From: Pseudomonas fluorescens | GTDB lineage: Bacteria > Pseudomonadota > Gammaproteobacteria > Pseudomonadales > Pseudomonadaceae | NCBI RefSeq assembly: GCF_040448305.1 | Contig: NZ_CP148752.1 | Span: 2,542,001-2,606,000 of the forward strand | DNA: 64,000 nucleotides | Reading direction: 5' to 3' | Position numbers and translations under genes: made by a program | Notes under the pieces: generated by a model | Database searches by the model: none | What the model saw: only the letters and a program-made list of their open reading frames with translations | What the model was told of the DNA's origin: nothing | Part shown: positions 8,574 to 17,444 of the stretch, piece after piece | Position numbering within the stretch: position 1 is the first letter of the stretch | Layout: each line of letters begins with the position of its first letter

Positions 8574-9394
8574 TGAGCAAACCCCTGCGTTTCGCCCTGA
8601 ACCGTATGGTCGCCCCACGTTTGTCCCTGCCCGCGTTCATCGAGTTGGCGGTGACCCTCAAGGCCGACGCCATCGAGATCCGCAATGACCTCAAAGGTGT
8701 CGAGATCGAAGACGGCACCTCACCCGAGTGCGTGCGTGAGCTGTGCGCGGCCAAAGGCATCACCGTGCTCTCGATCAACGCGCTGTATCCGTTTGATGTG
8801 TGGAACGACGAGCGCCGGGAGCAGGCCTCGAAACTCGCTGCCTATGCCCGGGACTGCGGCGCGCAAGGGCTGGTCATGTGCCCGTTGAACGACCGTGCCG
8901 ACCCGCGTACCGAAGCCGAGCGCGCTTCAGGCCTGCGCACGGCGTTGAGTCAGCTGGCGCCGATCCTGCGCGATCACGGGATTCTCGGGTTCATCGAACC
9001 GCTGGGTTTCGAAGAGTGCTCGCTGCGCCGTAAACGCACGGCGGTGGACGCGATAAAGGCCATCGGCGGGCTGGATGTGTTCCGGCTGGTGCATGACACC
9101 TTTCACCATCACCTGGCCGGCGAGCAGGAGTTCTTCCCTGAGCTGACCGGGCTGGTGCACATCTCCGGGGTCGAGGATGCCGAGGCCCCGCTGGCAACCA
9201 TTCGCGATGGTCACCGGGTGCTGGTGGGCGAGGGCGACATCCTCGGCAATGCGGCGCAGATCGACACCTTGCTCGCTAGCGGCTACAGCGGCTACCTGTC
9301 GTTCGAACCGTTCGCTGACAGCGTGCATGGGCTGGCGGATATCGAACGGGCGATCGGCGCGAGTATGGATCACTTGCAGAAATCCCTGGCCTGA
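8573..9394 (+). CDS. iolI: TIM-barrel isomerase, likely 2-keto-myo-inositol isomerase IolI
   Basis: A 273-residue xylose-isomerase-like TIM barrel. It matches the layout of Bacillus IolI: a region of A(I/V)EIRNDL, LSINALYPF, LGFIEPLGFEECSLR, LVHDTFHHHLAG, VHISGVEDAE and GYLSFEPF with acidic and His metal ligands. IolI interconverts 2-keto-myo-inositol and 1-keto-D-chiro-inositol, which lets D-chiro-inositol enter the pathway. The ATG at 8573 is chosen over an upstream in-frame start because GGAG lies 10 bases before it and the protein then begins SKPLRFALNRM. It follows iolA by 25 bases in the same operon. Confidence 0.8.
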   Translation: MSKPLRFALNRMVAPRLSLPAFIELAVTLKADAIEIRNDLKGVEIEDGTSPECVRELCAAKGITVLSINALYPFDVWNDERREQASKLAAYARDCGAQGLVMCPLNDRADPRTEAERASGLRTALSQLAPILRDHGILGFIEPLGFEECSLRRKRTAVDAIKAIGGLDVFRLVHDTFHHHLAGEQEFFPELTGLVHISGVEDAEAPLATIRDGHRVLVGEGDILGNAAQIDTLLASGYSGYLSFEPFADSVHGLADIERAIGASMDHLQKSLA

Positions 9395-9422
9395 GGCAGT
9401 TATCGAACTGATTGGAGAACCC

Positions 9423-9528
9423 TTGTGGGAGCGAGCTTGCTCCGGGCGGCGTTCCGACGATGGGGCCTGCACATTCAACATTGACGCTGGCTGCCAGTCC
9501 GCCATCGCGAGCAAGCTCGCTCCCACAA
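9423..9528. repeat. REPIN (paired REP) between iolI and iolD
   Basis: Two inverted REP arms flank about 40 bases of spacer. The left arm begins TTGTGGGAGCGAGCTTGCTC and continues CGGGCGGCGTTCCGACGATGG; the right arm is CATCGCGAGCAAGCTCGCTC then CCACAA. The left arm matches the element at 13483 almost base for base, while the spacers differ. This is the mobile REP doublet of fluorescens pseudomonads. It sits inside the operon with no T-run. Confidence 0.8.
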
Positions 9529-9580
9529 TGATCAGTGTTCACAGCACATACCGGATTTAGCTTCAAAGGAAGGTGCAAGC

Positions 9581-11512
9581 ATGACCACAACAAGACTGAC
9601 CATGGCCCAGGCCCTGGTGAAATTCCTCGATAACCAGTACATCGAGGTCGATGGGGTCCAGAGTAAATTCGTCGCCGGGATCTTTACCATTTTCGGCCAC
9701 GGCAACGTGCTGGGCCTGGGGCAGGCTCTGGAGCAGGACAGCGGCGACCTGGTCGTTCATCAGGGCCGCAACGAGCAAGGCATGGCCCATGCCGCCATCG
9801 GGTTCGCCAAGCAGCACCTGCGACGCAAGATCTACGCCTGCACTTCGTCTGTGGGGCCTGGCGCGGCGAACATGCTGACCGCTGCCGCCACGGCGACGGC
9901 CAACCGTATTCCCTTGCTGCTGTTGCCCGGCGATGTCTACGCCTGCCGCCAACCGGACCCGGTGTTGCAACAGATCGAGCAGTTCCACGACCTGAGCATC
10001 AGCACCAACGATGCATTCAAGGCTGTCAGTAAATACTGGGACCGCATCAACCGTCCCGAGCAACTTATGACGGCGGCGATCCACGCCATGCGAGTGCTCA
10101 CCGACCCTGCGGAAACCGGCGCCGTGACCCTGGCCTTGCCACAAGACGTGCAGGCCGAGGCCTACGACTATCCCGATTATTTCCTGCAAAAACGCGTGCA
10201 CCGCATCGAGCGTCGTCCGGCTACCGAAGCCATGCTCGGTGATGCACTGGCGTTATTCAAAGGCAAGCGCAAACCGTTGATCATTTGCGGTGGCGGGGTT
10301 CGTTATTCCGGTGCCAACGTCGCATTGCAGGCATTTGCCGAGCGCTTCGACATTCCTTTCGCCGAAACCCAGGCCGGCAAGAGCGCGGTGGTGTCCAGCC
10401 ATCCGCTGAATGTCGGCGGGATCGGCGAAACCGGTTGCCTGGCAGCGAATTTGTTGGCCAGGGACGCTGATCTGATCATTGGCATTGGCACCCGTTACAG
10501 CGACTTCACCACCGCGTCGAAGTCCTTGTTTCAGCACCCGCAGGTGCAATTTCTCAACCTCAATATCAGCCCCAGCGATGCCCTGAAACTCGACGGCGTG
10601 CAATTGCTGGCGGACGCCAGAACCGGTTTGTCGGCGCTGGCCGAAGCGCTGGGTGATTATCGCTCGAGCTGGGGCGATCAACCCCGTCAGGCCAAGGCGC
10701 AACTGGATGAGGAAGTCGATCGCATCTATCAGGTGGAATACCAGGCCAAGGATTTCGTCCCGGAAATCAACGACCACATGGACCCGGCGGTGCTGCGCGA
10801 ATTCATCGAGCTGACCGGCTCCTGCCTGACCCAGAGCCGCGTGCTCGGGGTGCTCAATGAAACCCTGGCGGACGACGCAGTGATCGTCGCCGCCGCCGGC
10901 AGCTTGCCTGGCGACTTGCAGCGCAGCTGGCGCAGCAAGGGCGTGAACACCTACCACGTCGAGTACGGCTATTCCTGCATGGGTTACGAGGTCAACGCTG
11001 CGTTGGGCGTGAAACTCGCCGAGCCGGATCGTGAGGTCTATGCGCTGGTGGGCGACGGCTCCTACATGATGCTGCACTCGGAGCTGGCGACCTCGATTCA
11101 GGAGCGGCGCAAGATCAACGTGGTGCTCCTGGACAACATGACCTTTGGCTGCATCAACAACCTGCAGATGGAACACGGCATGGACAGCTTCGGCACCGAG
11201 TTCCGCTTCCGCAACCCGCAAACCGGCAAGCTCGATGGCGGCTTTGTGCCGGTGGATTTCGCCATGAGCGCGGCGGCCTATGGCTGCAAGACTTACAAAG
11301 TGAACACCGTTGAAGAGCTGAAGGCTGCACTGGCGGATGCGCGCTTGCAGACGGTTTCGACGCTGATCGATATCAAGGTTTTGCCCAAGACCATGATTCA
11401 CAAATACCTGTCGTGGTGGCGGGTCGGTGTGGCGCAGGTTTCCACCAGTGCCCGTACCGATGCGGTGGCCAAGACCCTGAACGAACGACTGGCCAAGGCC
11501 CGTCAATACTGA
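9581..11512 (+). CDS. iolD: Trihydroxycyclohexane-1,2-dione hydrolase IolD
   Basis: A 643-residue thiamine-diphosphate enzyme that hydrolyses 3D-(3,5/4)-trihydroxycyclohexane-1,2-dione and opens the ring to 5-deoxy-glucuronate. It has the three domains of the acetolactate-synthase fold: an N-terminal PYR domain with the activating Glu in VVHQGRNEQGMAHAAIGFAK, a central domain (GGGVRYSGANVALQAFAERF), and a C-terminal PP domain with the GDGSYMMLHSELATS ... LLDN ThDP/Mg motif. The length is normal. It stands after a REPIN, with AAGGAAGG about 10 bases before the ATG. Confidence 0.95.
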   Translation: MTTTRLTMAQALVKFLDNQYIEVDGVQSKFVAGIFTIFGHGNVLGLGQALEQDSGDLVVHQGRNEQGMAHAAIGFAKQHLRRKIYACTSSVGPGAANMLTAAATATANRIPLLLLPGDVYACRQPDPVLQQIEQFHDLSISTNDAFKAVSKYWDRINRPEQLMTAAIHAMRVLTDPAETGAVTLALPQDVQAEAYDYPDYFLQKRVHRIERRPATEAMLGDALALFKGKRKPLIICGGGVRYSGANVALQAFAERFDIPFAETQAGKSAVVSSHPLNVGGIGETGCLAANLLARDADLIIGIGTRYSDFTTASKSLFQHPQVQFLNLNISPSDALKLDGVQLLADARTGLSALAEALGDYRSSWGDQPRQAKAQLDEEVDRIYQVEYQAKDFVPEINDHMDPAVLREFIELTGSCLTQSRVLGVLNETLADDAVIVAAAGSLPGDLQRSWRSKGVNTYHVEYGYSCMGYEVNAALGVKLAEPDREVYALVGDGSYMMLHSELATSIQERRKINVVLLDNMTFGCINNLQMEHGMDSFGTEFRFRNPQTGKLDGGFVPVDFAMSAAAYGCKTYKVNTVEELKAALADARLQTVSTLIDIKVLPKTMIHKYLSWWRVGVAQVSTSARTDAVAKTLNERLAKARQY

Positions 11513-11543
11513 TTGCCCTGAACGAACCCACAGGAGTGTTTAT

Positions 11544-12569
11544 ATGTCTTTGCTTTCTAATTCGTTGCGCATTGGCGTCATCGGCACCGGGGCCATCGGC
11601 CAGGACCACATCCGTCGTTGCAGCCAGACCTTGCTCAACAGCCAGGTCGTGGCGGTGACCGACATCAATTTGCAGCAAGCGGCCAAGGTCGTTGCCGATC
11701 TCAAGCTGACCGCCGAGGTCTATCCCGACGGTCATGCGCTGATCAAGGCGCCGGAAGTCGAGGCGATCCTCGTTACCTCCTGGGGTCCGAGCCACGAAGA
11801 GTTCGTGCTGGCAGCGATTGCCGCCGGTAAGCCGGTGTTCTGCGAGAAACCGCTGGCGGTCACTGCCGAAGGCTGCCGCAAGATCGTCGAGGCCGAAGTG
11901 GCTCACGGCAAGCGGCTGGTACAGGTCGGTTTCATGCGTCCGTACGACGAGGGGTATCGGGCGCTGAAATCAGTGATCGACAGCGGCCAGATCGGCGAGC
12001 CGTTGATGCTGCATTGCGCCCACCGCAACCCGACCGTGGGCGAGAACTACAAGACCGACATGGCGATCACCGACACCCTGATCCATGAGCTGGATGTGCT
12101 GCGCTGGTTGCTCGATGACGACTACGTGTCGGTGCAGGTGGTGTTCCCGCGCAAGACCAGCAAGGCCCACGCCCATTTGAAAGACCCGCAGATCGTGCTG
12201 CTGGAAACCGCCAAGGGCACGCGCATCGATGTGGAAGTGTTCGTCAACTGCCAGTACGGCTACGACATCCAGTGCGAAGTGGTGGGGGAGACCGGTATCG
12301 CCAAACTGCCGGAACCGTCCCAGGTGCAGTTGCGCAGTGGCGCGAAGCTGTCCAATGCGATTCTGATGGACTGGAAGGACCGGTTCATCGCCGCGTATGA
12401 CGTCGAATTGCAGGCGTTCATCGATGCTGTGCGCGCCGGGCAGGTTGGCGGGCCTTCGGCGTGGGATGGTTTCGCAGCGGCGGTGGCGGCGGATGCGTGC
12501 ATCGAGGCGCAGAACAGCGGGGCGATTGTCAAAGTCGGCCTGCCAGAGCGCCCACACTTCTACGGTTAA
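11544..12569 (+). CDS. iolG: Inositol 2-dehydrogenase IolG
   Basis: A 341-residue Gfo/Idh/MocA oxidoreductase that oxidises myo-inositol to scyllo-inosose with NAD. The Rossmann motif is GVIGTGAIGQDHIRRC (residues 11-26). CEKPLAVTAEG and the IolG-typical VGFMRPYDEGYRALK and HCAHRNPTVGENYKTDMAITDTLIHELDVLRWLL (catalytic Asp/His pair) follow. It lies 31 bases after iolD and 37 before iolH. Of the four family members in the window, this one has the clearest IolG signature and is the probable main entry enzyme. Confidence 0.93.
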   Translation: MSLLSNSLRIGVIGTGAIGQDHIRRCSQTLLNSQVVAVTDINLQQAAKVVADLKLTAEVYPDGHALIKAPEVEAILVTSWGPSHEEFVLAAIAAGKPVFCEKPLAVTAEGCRKIVEAEVAHGKRLVQVGFMRPYDEGYRALKSVIDSGQIGEPLMLHCAHRNPTVGENYKTDMAITDTLIHELDVLRWLLDDDYVSVQVVFPRKTSKAHAHLKDPQIVLLETAKGTRIDVEVFVNCQYGYDIQCEVVGETGIAKLPEPSQVQLRSGAKLSNAILMDWKDRFIAAYDVELQAFIDAVRAGQVGGPSAWDGFAAAVAADACIEAQNSGAIVKVGLPERPHFYG

Positions 12570-12606
12570 CGATGATCCCCTGTGGGAGTGGTGAAGGAGA
12601 ATAAAA

Positions 12607-13467
12607 ATGCGCATCGCACTAGACCCCTACATGTACCGCAACCTGTCCCTGGGCAAGATGGTCGACAAGGTCGCCGAGCTCGGTTACGAACACATCGAGC
12701 TGTCGCCTCGGGAAGATTTCCTGCCGTTCTACAAAGCCCCACGGGTCGACAAGGCGCGGATCAAGGAATTTCGCAAAGCCCTGAGCGACACCGGGGTCAA
12801 ACTCTCTTCTTTATTACCGATGTACCACTGGGCCGCTGCCGATGAAGGTTTGCGCGTGGCCGCGGTGCGCAACTGGAAGCGCGCGATCCAGATTGCCGTA
12901 GAGATGGACTGCGAACTGGTCAACACCGAGTTCACCGGCCAGTCGGACAACCCGCTGGTGTGCGAGAACCAGTTCATGCGCTCCATGGATGAGCTGATCC
13001 CGGTGTTCGAACGCGAAGGCATCAAGCTCGATATCCAGGCTCACCCGTATGATTTCTGCGAGCGCAATAACGAGTCGGTGGACATCATTCGTGGTCTGGA
13101 CCGTGACTGGATCAACTACCTCTACGCTGCGCCGCACACGTTTTTCTATGACGATGGCGTCGGTGACATCGCCTCGATGCTCAAGTACGCCGGGTCGAAA
13201 CTGACGCACCTGATCATCGCCGACACCTACAACCACAAGGCGTCTTCGGGCTTGCGCTACATCGTCAACCCGCCGGGCGTCACCGCCACCGTGCACCAGC
13301 ATCTGGACATCGGCCAGGGCGAGGTCGATTGGGACGCGTTCTTCGGCACCTTGCGCGAGATCAAGTTCGATGGCATTGCCACCGTCTCGGTGTTCGCCTG
13401 GGAGGACCGGCCGGATGAGTCCAACCGGATGATGCTCGAGCGCGTCAAAAGCGAACTCTGCCGTTGA
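12607..13467 (+). CDS. iolH: IolH-type TIM-barrel protein
   Basis: A 286-residue xylose-isomerase-like TIM barrel close to Bacillus IolH: MRIALDPYMYRNLSLGKMVD, YEHIELSPREDFLPFYKAPR, FEREGIKLDIQAHPYDF, LYAAPHTFFYDDGVGD, HKASSGLRYIVNPPG and HQHLDIGQGEVDWDAFFGTL. The exact reaction of IolH is not well settled. It is taken to act on inosose or a ring-opened intermediate. The unusually conserved C-terminal part suggests a defined role. Its start has GAAGGAG and an AATAAAAA stretch. A degenerate REP arm (CCTGTGGGAGTGG) lies just upstream at 12579. Confidence 0.85.
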   Translation: MRIALDPYMYRNLSLGKMVDKVAELGYEHIELSPREDFLPFYKAPRVDKARIKEFRKALSDTGVKLSSLLPMYHWAAADEGLRVAAVRNWKRAIQIAVEMDCELVNTEFTGQSDNPLVCENQFMRSMDELIPVFEREGIKLDIQAHPYDFCERNNESVDIIRGLDRDWINYLYAAPHTFFYDDGVGDIASMLKYAGSKLTHLIIADTYNHKASSGLRYIVNPPGVTATVHQHLDIGQGEVDWDAFFGTLREIKFDGIATVSVFAWEDRPDESNRMMLERVKSELCR

Positions 13468-13482
13468 ATACCTACGAAAATC

Positions 13483-13587
13483 CTGTGGGAGCGAGCTTGC
13501 TCCGGGCGGCGTTCCGACGATTGCGGTCTGACAGTCACATAGATGTTGAGTGTGCTGCCGTCATCGCGAGCAAGCTCGCTCCCACAG
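13483..13587. repeat. REPIN (paired REP) between iolH and iolW-like gene
   Basis: It has the same structure as the element at 9423: a left arm CTGTGGGAGCGAGCTTGCTC followed by CGGGCGGCGTTCCGACGATT, a spacer, and a right arm CATCGCGAGCAAGCTCGCTC then CCACAG. The two left arms are nearly identical although 4 kb apart. It fills most of the 149-base gap before the next gene. Confidence 0.8.
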
Positions 13588-13616
13588 AGGTCGCGTTCTA
13601 TAAGGAGAATACTTTC

Positions 13617-14669
13617 ATGCGCATCGGACTTGTCGGATACGGCCATGGCGGCCGGTTTTTCCATGCTCCACTGATCAGCAGTTTGCCGGGTGCAACCTTC
13701 GTCGGTGTGGTTACTCGTTCAGCGGAGCGGCGCCAGTTGCTGGCGGCAGAACACCCCGGCGTGCCGGCCTTCGACAGCATCGGCCAACTGGTCGAAATCG
13801 GGGTCGATGTGCTGGTAGTGTCCACACCGCTCAAAGGTCGCCCGGCGCTGGTGCTCGACGCCATCGAACACAATGTGGCGGTGGTCAGCGACAAGCCGTT
13901 CGCCGCTGACGCGCAACAGGCGCAAACCCTGATCACCATGGCCGAGCGCCAGGGTGTGCAACTGAGCGTCTACCAGAACCGGCGCTGGGACTCGGACTTT
14001 CTCACCGTGCGCAAACTCATCGAGTCCGGTGCGCTGGGGCAGGTCACCCGTTTCGAATCGCGGATCGAACGCTATTCGCCACAGTCGGTGAACAACGGCA
14101 GTGGCGGTGGTTTCCTGCGTGATCTGGGCAGCCATCTGGTGGATCAGGCGTTGTTGCTGTTCGGTCCGGTGACACGGGTCTACGCCGAGCTGGATTATCT
14201 GGAGAAAGACCAGCCGTTCGATAACGGCTTCTTTATGTCCCTGACCCACGCTAGCGGTGTGACCTCGCACTTGGGCGGCAGTTGCCTGCAAAACACTCCC
14301 GGCCCGCGCTTTCGCGTGACCGGCACTCAAGGCTGTTACAGCGTCGATGGTCTCGACGGGCAGGAGGCGTCGGCGCTCGCCGGGCTGACACCGAAATCCG
14401 AAGGTGAACGCTGGGGCGTGGAAGAGCATCGCCGCTGGGGCTGGTTCGAACAGGGCGAAGTGCGCGAAAGAGTTCCCTCCGAGCGTGGTTGCTGGAATCA
14501 GTTCTATTTACAGCTGCAAGGCGCATTGCAGAGCGGTGGCCCACTGCCTGTGGAGGCCCGTGATGCACTGGCGACCACCCGCGTGCTAGACGCTGCGCGG
14601 CTGAGTTTCGAGCGCCATCAGGTGGTGCAATTGAGCGCCTTCGAGAGTCATGGAATAAAATCAGAATAA
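13617..14669 (+). CDS. Probable NADP-dependent scyllo-inositol dehydrogenase (IolW-like)
   Basis: A 350-residue Gfo/Idh/MocA oxidoreductase. Unlike the other three, it has the IolW/YdgJ signature at the N-terminus, GLVGYGHGGRFFHAPLI (residues 4-20), and the block SVYQNRRWDSDFLTVRKLIE seen in Bacillus IolW. GGFLRDLGSHLVDQALLLFG carries the catalytic Asp and His. IolW reduces scyllo-inosose to scyllo-inositol with NADPH, so this enzyme probably links scyllo-inositol to the pathway. The ATG at 13617 is preferred because AAGGAG lies 10 bases upstream and the longer frame would run through the REPIN. It is the last enzyme gene before the transporter. Confidence 0.82.
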   Translation: MRIGLVGYGHGGRFFHAPLISSLPGATFVGVVTRSAERRQLLAAEHPGVPAFDSIGQLVEIGVDVLVVSTPLKGRPALVLDAIEHNVAVVSDKPFAADAQQAQTLITMAERQGVQLSVYQNRRWDSDFLTVRKLIESGALGQVTRFESRIERYSPQSVNNGSGGGFLRDLGSHLVDQALLLFGPVTRVYAELDYLEKDQPFDNGFFMSLTHASGVTSHLGGSCLQNTPGPRFRVTGTQGCYSVDGLDGQEASALAGLTPKSEGERWGVEEHRRWGWFEQGEVRERVPSERGCWNQFYLQLQGALQSGGPLPVEARDALATTRVLDAARLSFERHQVVQLSAFESHGIKSE

Positions 14670-14689
14670 AATTCTAAAATTAGTTGATA

Positions 14690-14705
14690 TGGAAAATATT
14701 TTCCA
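14690..14705. promoter_or_regulatory. Perfect IolR-type palindrome before ibpA
   Basis: TGGAAAATATTTTCCA is a perfect 16-base palindrome fitting GGAA-N6-TTCC, 120 bases upstream of ibpA in the 156-base gap 14670-14825. AT-rich relatives (TGGAAT at 14651, GAATAAAATTC at 14664) precede it. It suggests the ABC importer has its own IolR-controlled promoter. Confidence 0.6.
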
Positions 14706-14825
14706 ATAAAGTCATTTCCAGCGAGCTGCCTCGCACCCGGTTCCAACTCTTTTCCCGCTTGCCCGCTTACTGAAATCGTCACGCCTTATCCATAAAACCA
14801 ACAAGAATGTGGAGAAAGACTTTTC

Positions 14826-15752
14826 ATGAAGACCAAGATCCGTTTCGCCTCACTCGCCTTGTCCCTGATGTTCGCCAGCGGCGCTGCACTCGCTGACATG
14901 AAGATCGGCGTCAGCATGTCGCAGTTCGATGACACCTGGCTGACCTACCTGCGCGAATCCATGGACACAAAAGCCAAATCCTATCCCGATGGCGTCAAGC
15001 TGCAGTTCGAAGACGCGCGCAGCGACGTGGTCCGGCAGTTGAGCCAGGTAGAAAGCTTCATCAGTCAGAAGGTCGACGCCATTGTGGTCAACCCGGTGGA
15101 TACCGCAGCGACCAAAAAAATCACCGAATCGGCGGTCAAGGCCGGCATTCCGCTGGTCTACGTCAACCGCCGTCCCGATGACCTTAACCTGCCCAAAGGC
15201 GTGGTCACTGTCGCCTCCAACGATCTGGAGGCCGGTCAGATGCAGATGCAATACCTGGCCGACAAAATGGGCGGCAAAGGCGACATCGTGATTCTGCTGG
15301 GCGACCTGGCGAACAACTCCACCACCAACCGTACCAAGGGCGTCAAAGAGGTGCTGGCCAAGTACCCGAACATCAAGATCGAGCAAGAGCAAACCGGCAT
15401 CTGGTTGCGGGACAAGGGCATGACCCTGGTCAACGACTGGCTGACCCAGGGCCGCAAGTTCGACGCGGTCGTCTCCAACAACGACGAGATGGCCATTGGC
15501 GCCGCGATGGCCCTGCAACAGGCCGGAGTGGAAAAGGGCAGCATCCTGATCGCCGGTGTCGACGGTACGCCTGACGGTTTGAACGCAGTGAAGAAGGGCT
15601 CTCTGGTCGTCTCGGTGTTCCAGGACGCCAAGGGTCAGGCCGACGGTTCGATCGAGACGGCAGTGAAAATGGCCAAAAACGAGCCGGTCGAGCCGGCCGT
15701 GTGGGTGCCGTATCGCTTGATCACGCTACAAAACGTTGACCAGTTCAAATAG
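14826..15752 (+). CDS. ibpA: Periplasmic inositol-binding protein of an ABC importer
   Basis: A 308-residue ribose/galactose-type periplasmic binding protein. A Sec signal peptide (residues 1-23, ending SGAALA) precedes the mature start DMKIGVSMSQFDDTWLTYLR. Two alpha/beta lobes follow, with the ligand-region motifs DAIVVNPVDTAATKKITESA, PLVYVNRRPDD and VVSNNDEMAIGAAMALQQAG. It delivers its ligand to the IatA/IatP importer encoded next. Inositol is inferred from the context, and names follow Caulobacter ibpA-iatA-iatP. A paralogue without importer genes is at 19918. Confidence 0.9.
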   Translation: MKTKIRFASLALSLMFASGAALADMKIGVSMSQFDDTWLTYLRESMDTKAKSYPDGVKLQFEDARSDVVRQLSQVESFISQKVDAIVVNPVDTAATKKITESAVKAGIPLVYVNRRPDDLNLPKGVVTVASNDLEAGQMQMQYLADKMGGKGDIVILLGDLANNSTTNRTKGVKEVLAKYPNIKIEQEQTGIWLRDKGMTLVNDWLTQGRKFDAVVSNNDEMAIGAAMALQQAGVEKGSILIAGVDGTPDGLNAVKKGSLVVSVFQDAKGQADGSIETAVKMAKNEPVEPAVWVPYRLITLQNVDQFK

Positions 15753-15763
15753 TCCGTCCGTTC

Positions 15764-15777
15764 AATAACAACAATAA
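15764..15777 (+). promoter_or_regulatory. Run of Crc/Hfq-type CA motifs between ibpA and iatA
   Basis: AATAACAACAATAA contains three overlapping AAYAAYAA units just after the ibpA stop. It is 45 bases before the iatA ATG, so it would more likely affect the ibpA message end or iatA leader than cover the start itself. Confidence 0.4.
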
Positions 15778-15822
15778 ACACGCAAGGTGGCAACCGCGAC
15801 CTTGCTGATGGAGTACCTGATC

Positions 15823-17388
15823 ATGTTCGCTTCAGCGACTGCTTCGAGCACCCCATTGATGGGTGTCCAGCCAACTGTAACGCCTGTCGATGAGCCGTAC
15901 CTGTTGGAGATCGTCAACGTCAGCAAGGGTTTCCCCGGGGTGGTGGCCTTGTCCGACGTGCAGCTGCGGGTACGCCCCGGTTCCGTGCTGGCCCTGATGG
16001 GCGAAAACGGCGCGGGCAAATCCACCTTGATGAAAATCATCGCCGGCATCTACCAGCCGGACGCCGGCGAACTGCGCCTGCGGGGCAAACCGGTGATCTT
16101 CGAAACGCCCCTGGCGGCGCTGCAGGCCGGGATCGCGATGATCCACCAGGAACTCAACCTGATGCCGCACATGAGCATCGCCGAGAACATCTGGATCGGC
16201 CGTGAGCAGCTCAACGGTTTCCACATGATCGACCACCGGGAAATGCACCGCTGCACGGCGAAGCTGTTGGAGCGTCTGCGCATCAACCTTGATCCGGAGG
16301 AGCATGTCGGCAACCTCAGCATCGCCGAACGGCAGATGGTCGAGATCGCCAAAGCAGTGTCCTACGACTCCGACATCCTGATCATGGACGAACCGACTTC
16401 GGCCATCACCGACAAGGAAGTCGCCCACCTGTTTTCGATCATTGCCGACCTCAAGAGCCAGGGCAAAGGCATCATCTACATCACCCACAAAATGAATGAA
16501 GTGTTCAGCATCGCCGACGAAGTGGCAGTGTTCCGCGACGGTGCCTACATCGGCCTGCAACGGGCCGACAGCATGGATGGCGACAGCCTGATTTCGATGA
16601 TGGTCGGGCGTGAACTGAGCCAGTTGTTCCCGGTACGCGAGACGCCGATTGGCGATCTGCTGCTGTCGGTGCGCGACCTCAAGCTCGATGGCATTTTCAA
16701 GGACGTGTCCTTCGATCTGCATGCGGGTGAGATTCTCGGCATTGCCGGGTTGATGGGCTCGGGGCGGACCAACGTCGCCGAGGCGATCTTTGGCATCACC
16801 CCGAGCGACGGTGGCGAGATTCGCCTCGACGGTGAAGTGGTGCGCATTACCGATCCGCACATGGCCATCGAGAAGGGCTTCGCCCTGTTGACCGAGGATC
16901 GCAAGCTCAGCGGCCTGTTCCCGTGCCTGTCGGTGCTGGAGAACATGGAAATGGCGGTGCTGCCGCACTACGCCGGCCACGGTTTCATCCAGCAAAAAGC
17001 CCTGCGCGCCCTGTGCGAAGACATGTGCAAGAAATTGCGGGTGAAAACCCCGTCGCTCGAGCAGTGCATCGACACGCTGTCCGGCGGTAATCAGCAGAAG
17101 GCCTTGCTGGCGCGCTGGCTGATGACCAACCCGCGAATCCTGATTCTCGACGAGCCGACCCGCGGCATCGATGTCGGCGCCAAGGCCGAGATCTACCGGC
17201 TTATCTCCTACCTCGCCAGCGAAGGCATGGCGGTGATCATGATTTCCTCTGAGCTGCCGGAAGTGCTCGGCATGAGCGACCGGGTCATGGTCATGCACGA
17301 GGGCGACCTGATGGGCACCCTCGATCGCAGCGAAGCGACTCAGGAACGAGTGATGCAACTGGCCTCGGGCATGTCCGCGGTTCACTAA
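15823..17388 (+). CDS. iatA: Inositol ABC transporter, twin-domain ATPase
   Basis: A 521-residue sugar-importer ATPase with two ABC domains. The first has Walker A GENGAGKST, signature LSIAERQMVEIAKAV and Walker B ILIMDEPTSAI. The second has a degenerate P-loop GLMGSGRTNVAEAI, signature LSGGNQQKALLARWL and ILILDEPTRGIDVGAK, as usual for RbsA/MglA/XylG-type proteins, where only one site is fully active. It sits on the inner face of the cytoplasmic membrane with IatP. The ATG at 15823 is chosen because TGGAG precedes it by 9 bases. Confidence 0.92.
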   Translation: MFASATASSTPLMGVQPTVTPVDEPYLLEIVNVSKGFPGVVALSDVQLRVRPGSVLALMGENGAGKSTLMKIIAGIYQPDAGELRLRGKPVIFETPLAALQAGIAMIHQELNLMPHMSIAENIWIGREQLNGFHMIDHREMHRCTAKLLERLRINLDPEEHVGNLSIAERQMVEIAKAVSYDSDILIMDEPTSAITDKEVAHLFSIIADLKSQGKGIIYITHKMNEVFSIADEVAVFRDGAYIGLQRADSMDGDSLISMMVGRELSQLFPVRETPIGDLLLSVRDLKLDGIFKDVSFDLHAGEILGIAGLMGSGRTNVAEAIFGITPSDGGEIRLDGEVVRITDPHMAIEKGFALLTEDRKLSGLFPCLSVLENMEMAVLPHYAGHGFIQQKALRALCEDMCKKLRVKTPSLEQCIDTLSGGNQQKALLARWLMTNPRILILDEPTRGIDVGAKAEIYRLISYLASEGMAVIMISSELPEVLGMSDRVMVMHEGDLMGTLDRSEATQERVMQLASGMSAVH

Positions 17389-17444
17389 TGGATGCCGGCG
17401 CTGGCTCGGCCAGCGTCGACGACGCGATAGAAGGGTGAGTGGTT

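Noticed and set aside
7234..8778. 514-codon open frame on the minus strand
   Set aside because: It mirrors iolA almost codon for codon, is rich in His, Arg and Gln without domains, and reflects the high-GC third-position bias of the real gene.
15832..17385. 517-codon open frame opposite iatA
   Set aside because: Composition (HQ-, VGD-rich) is that of an antisense shadow, and the plus strand has two full ABC domains.
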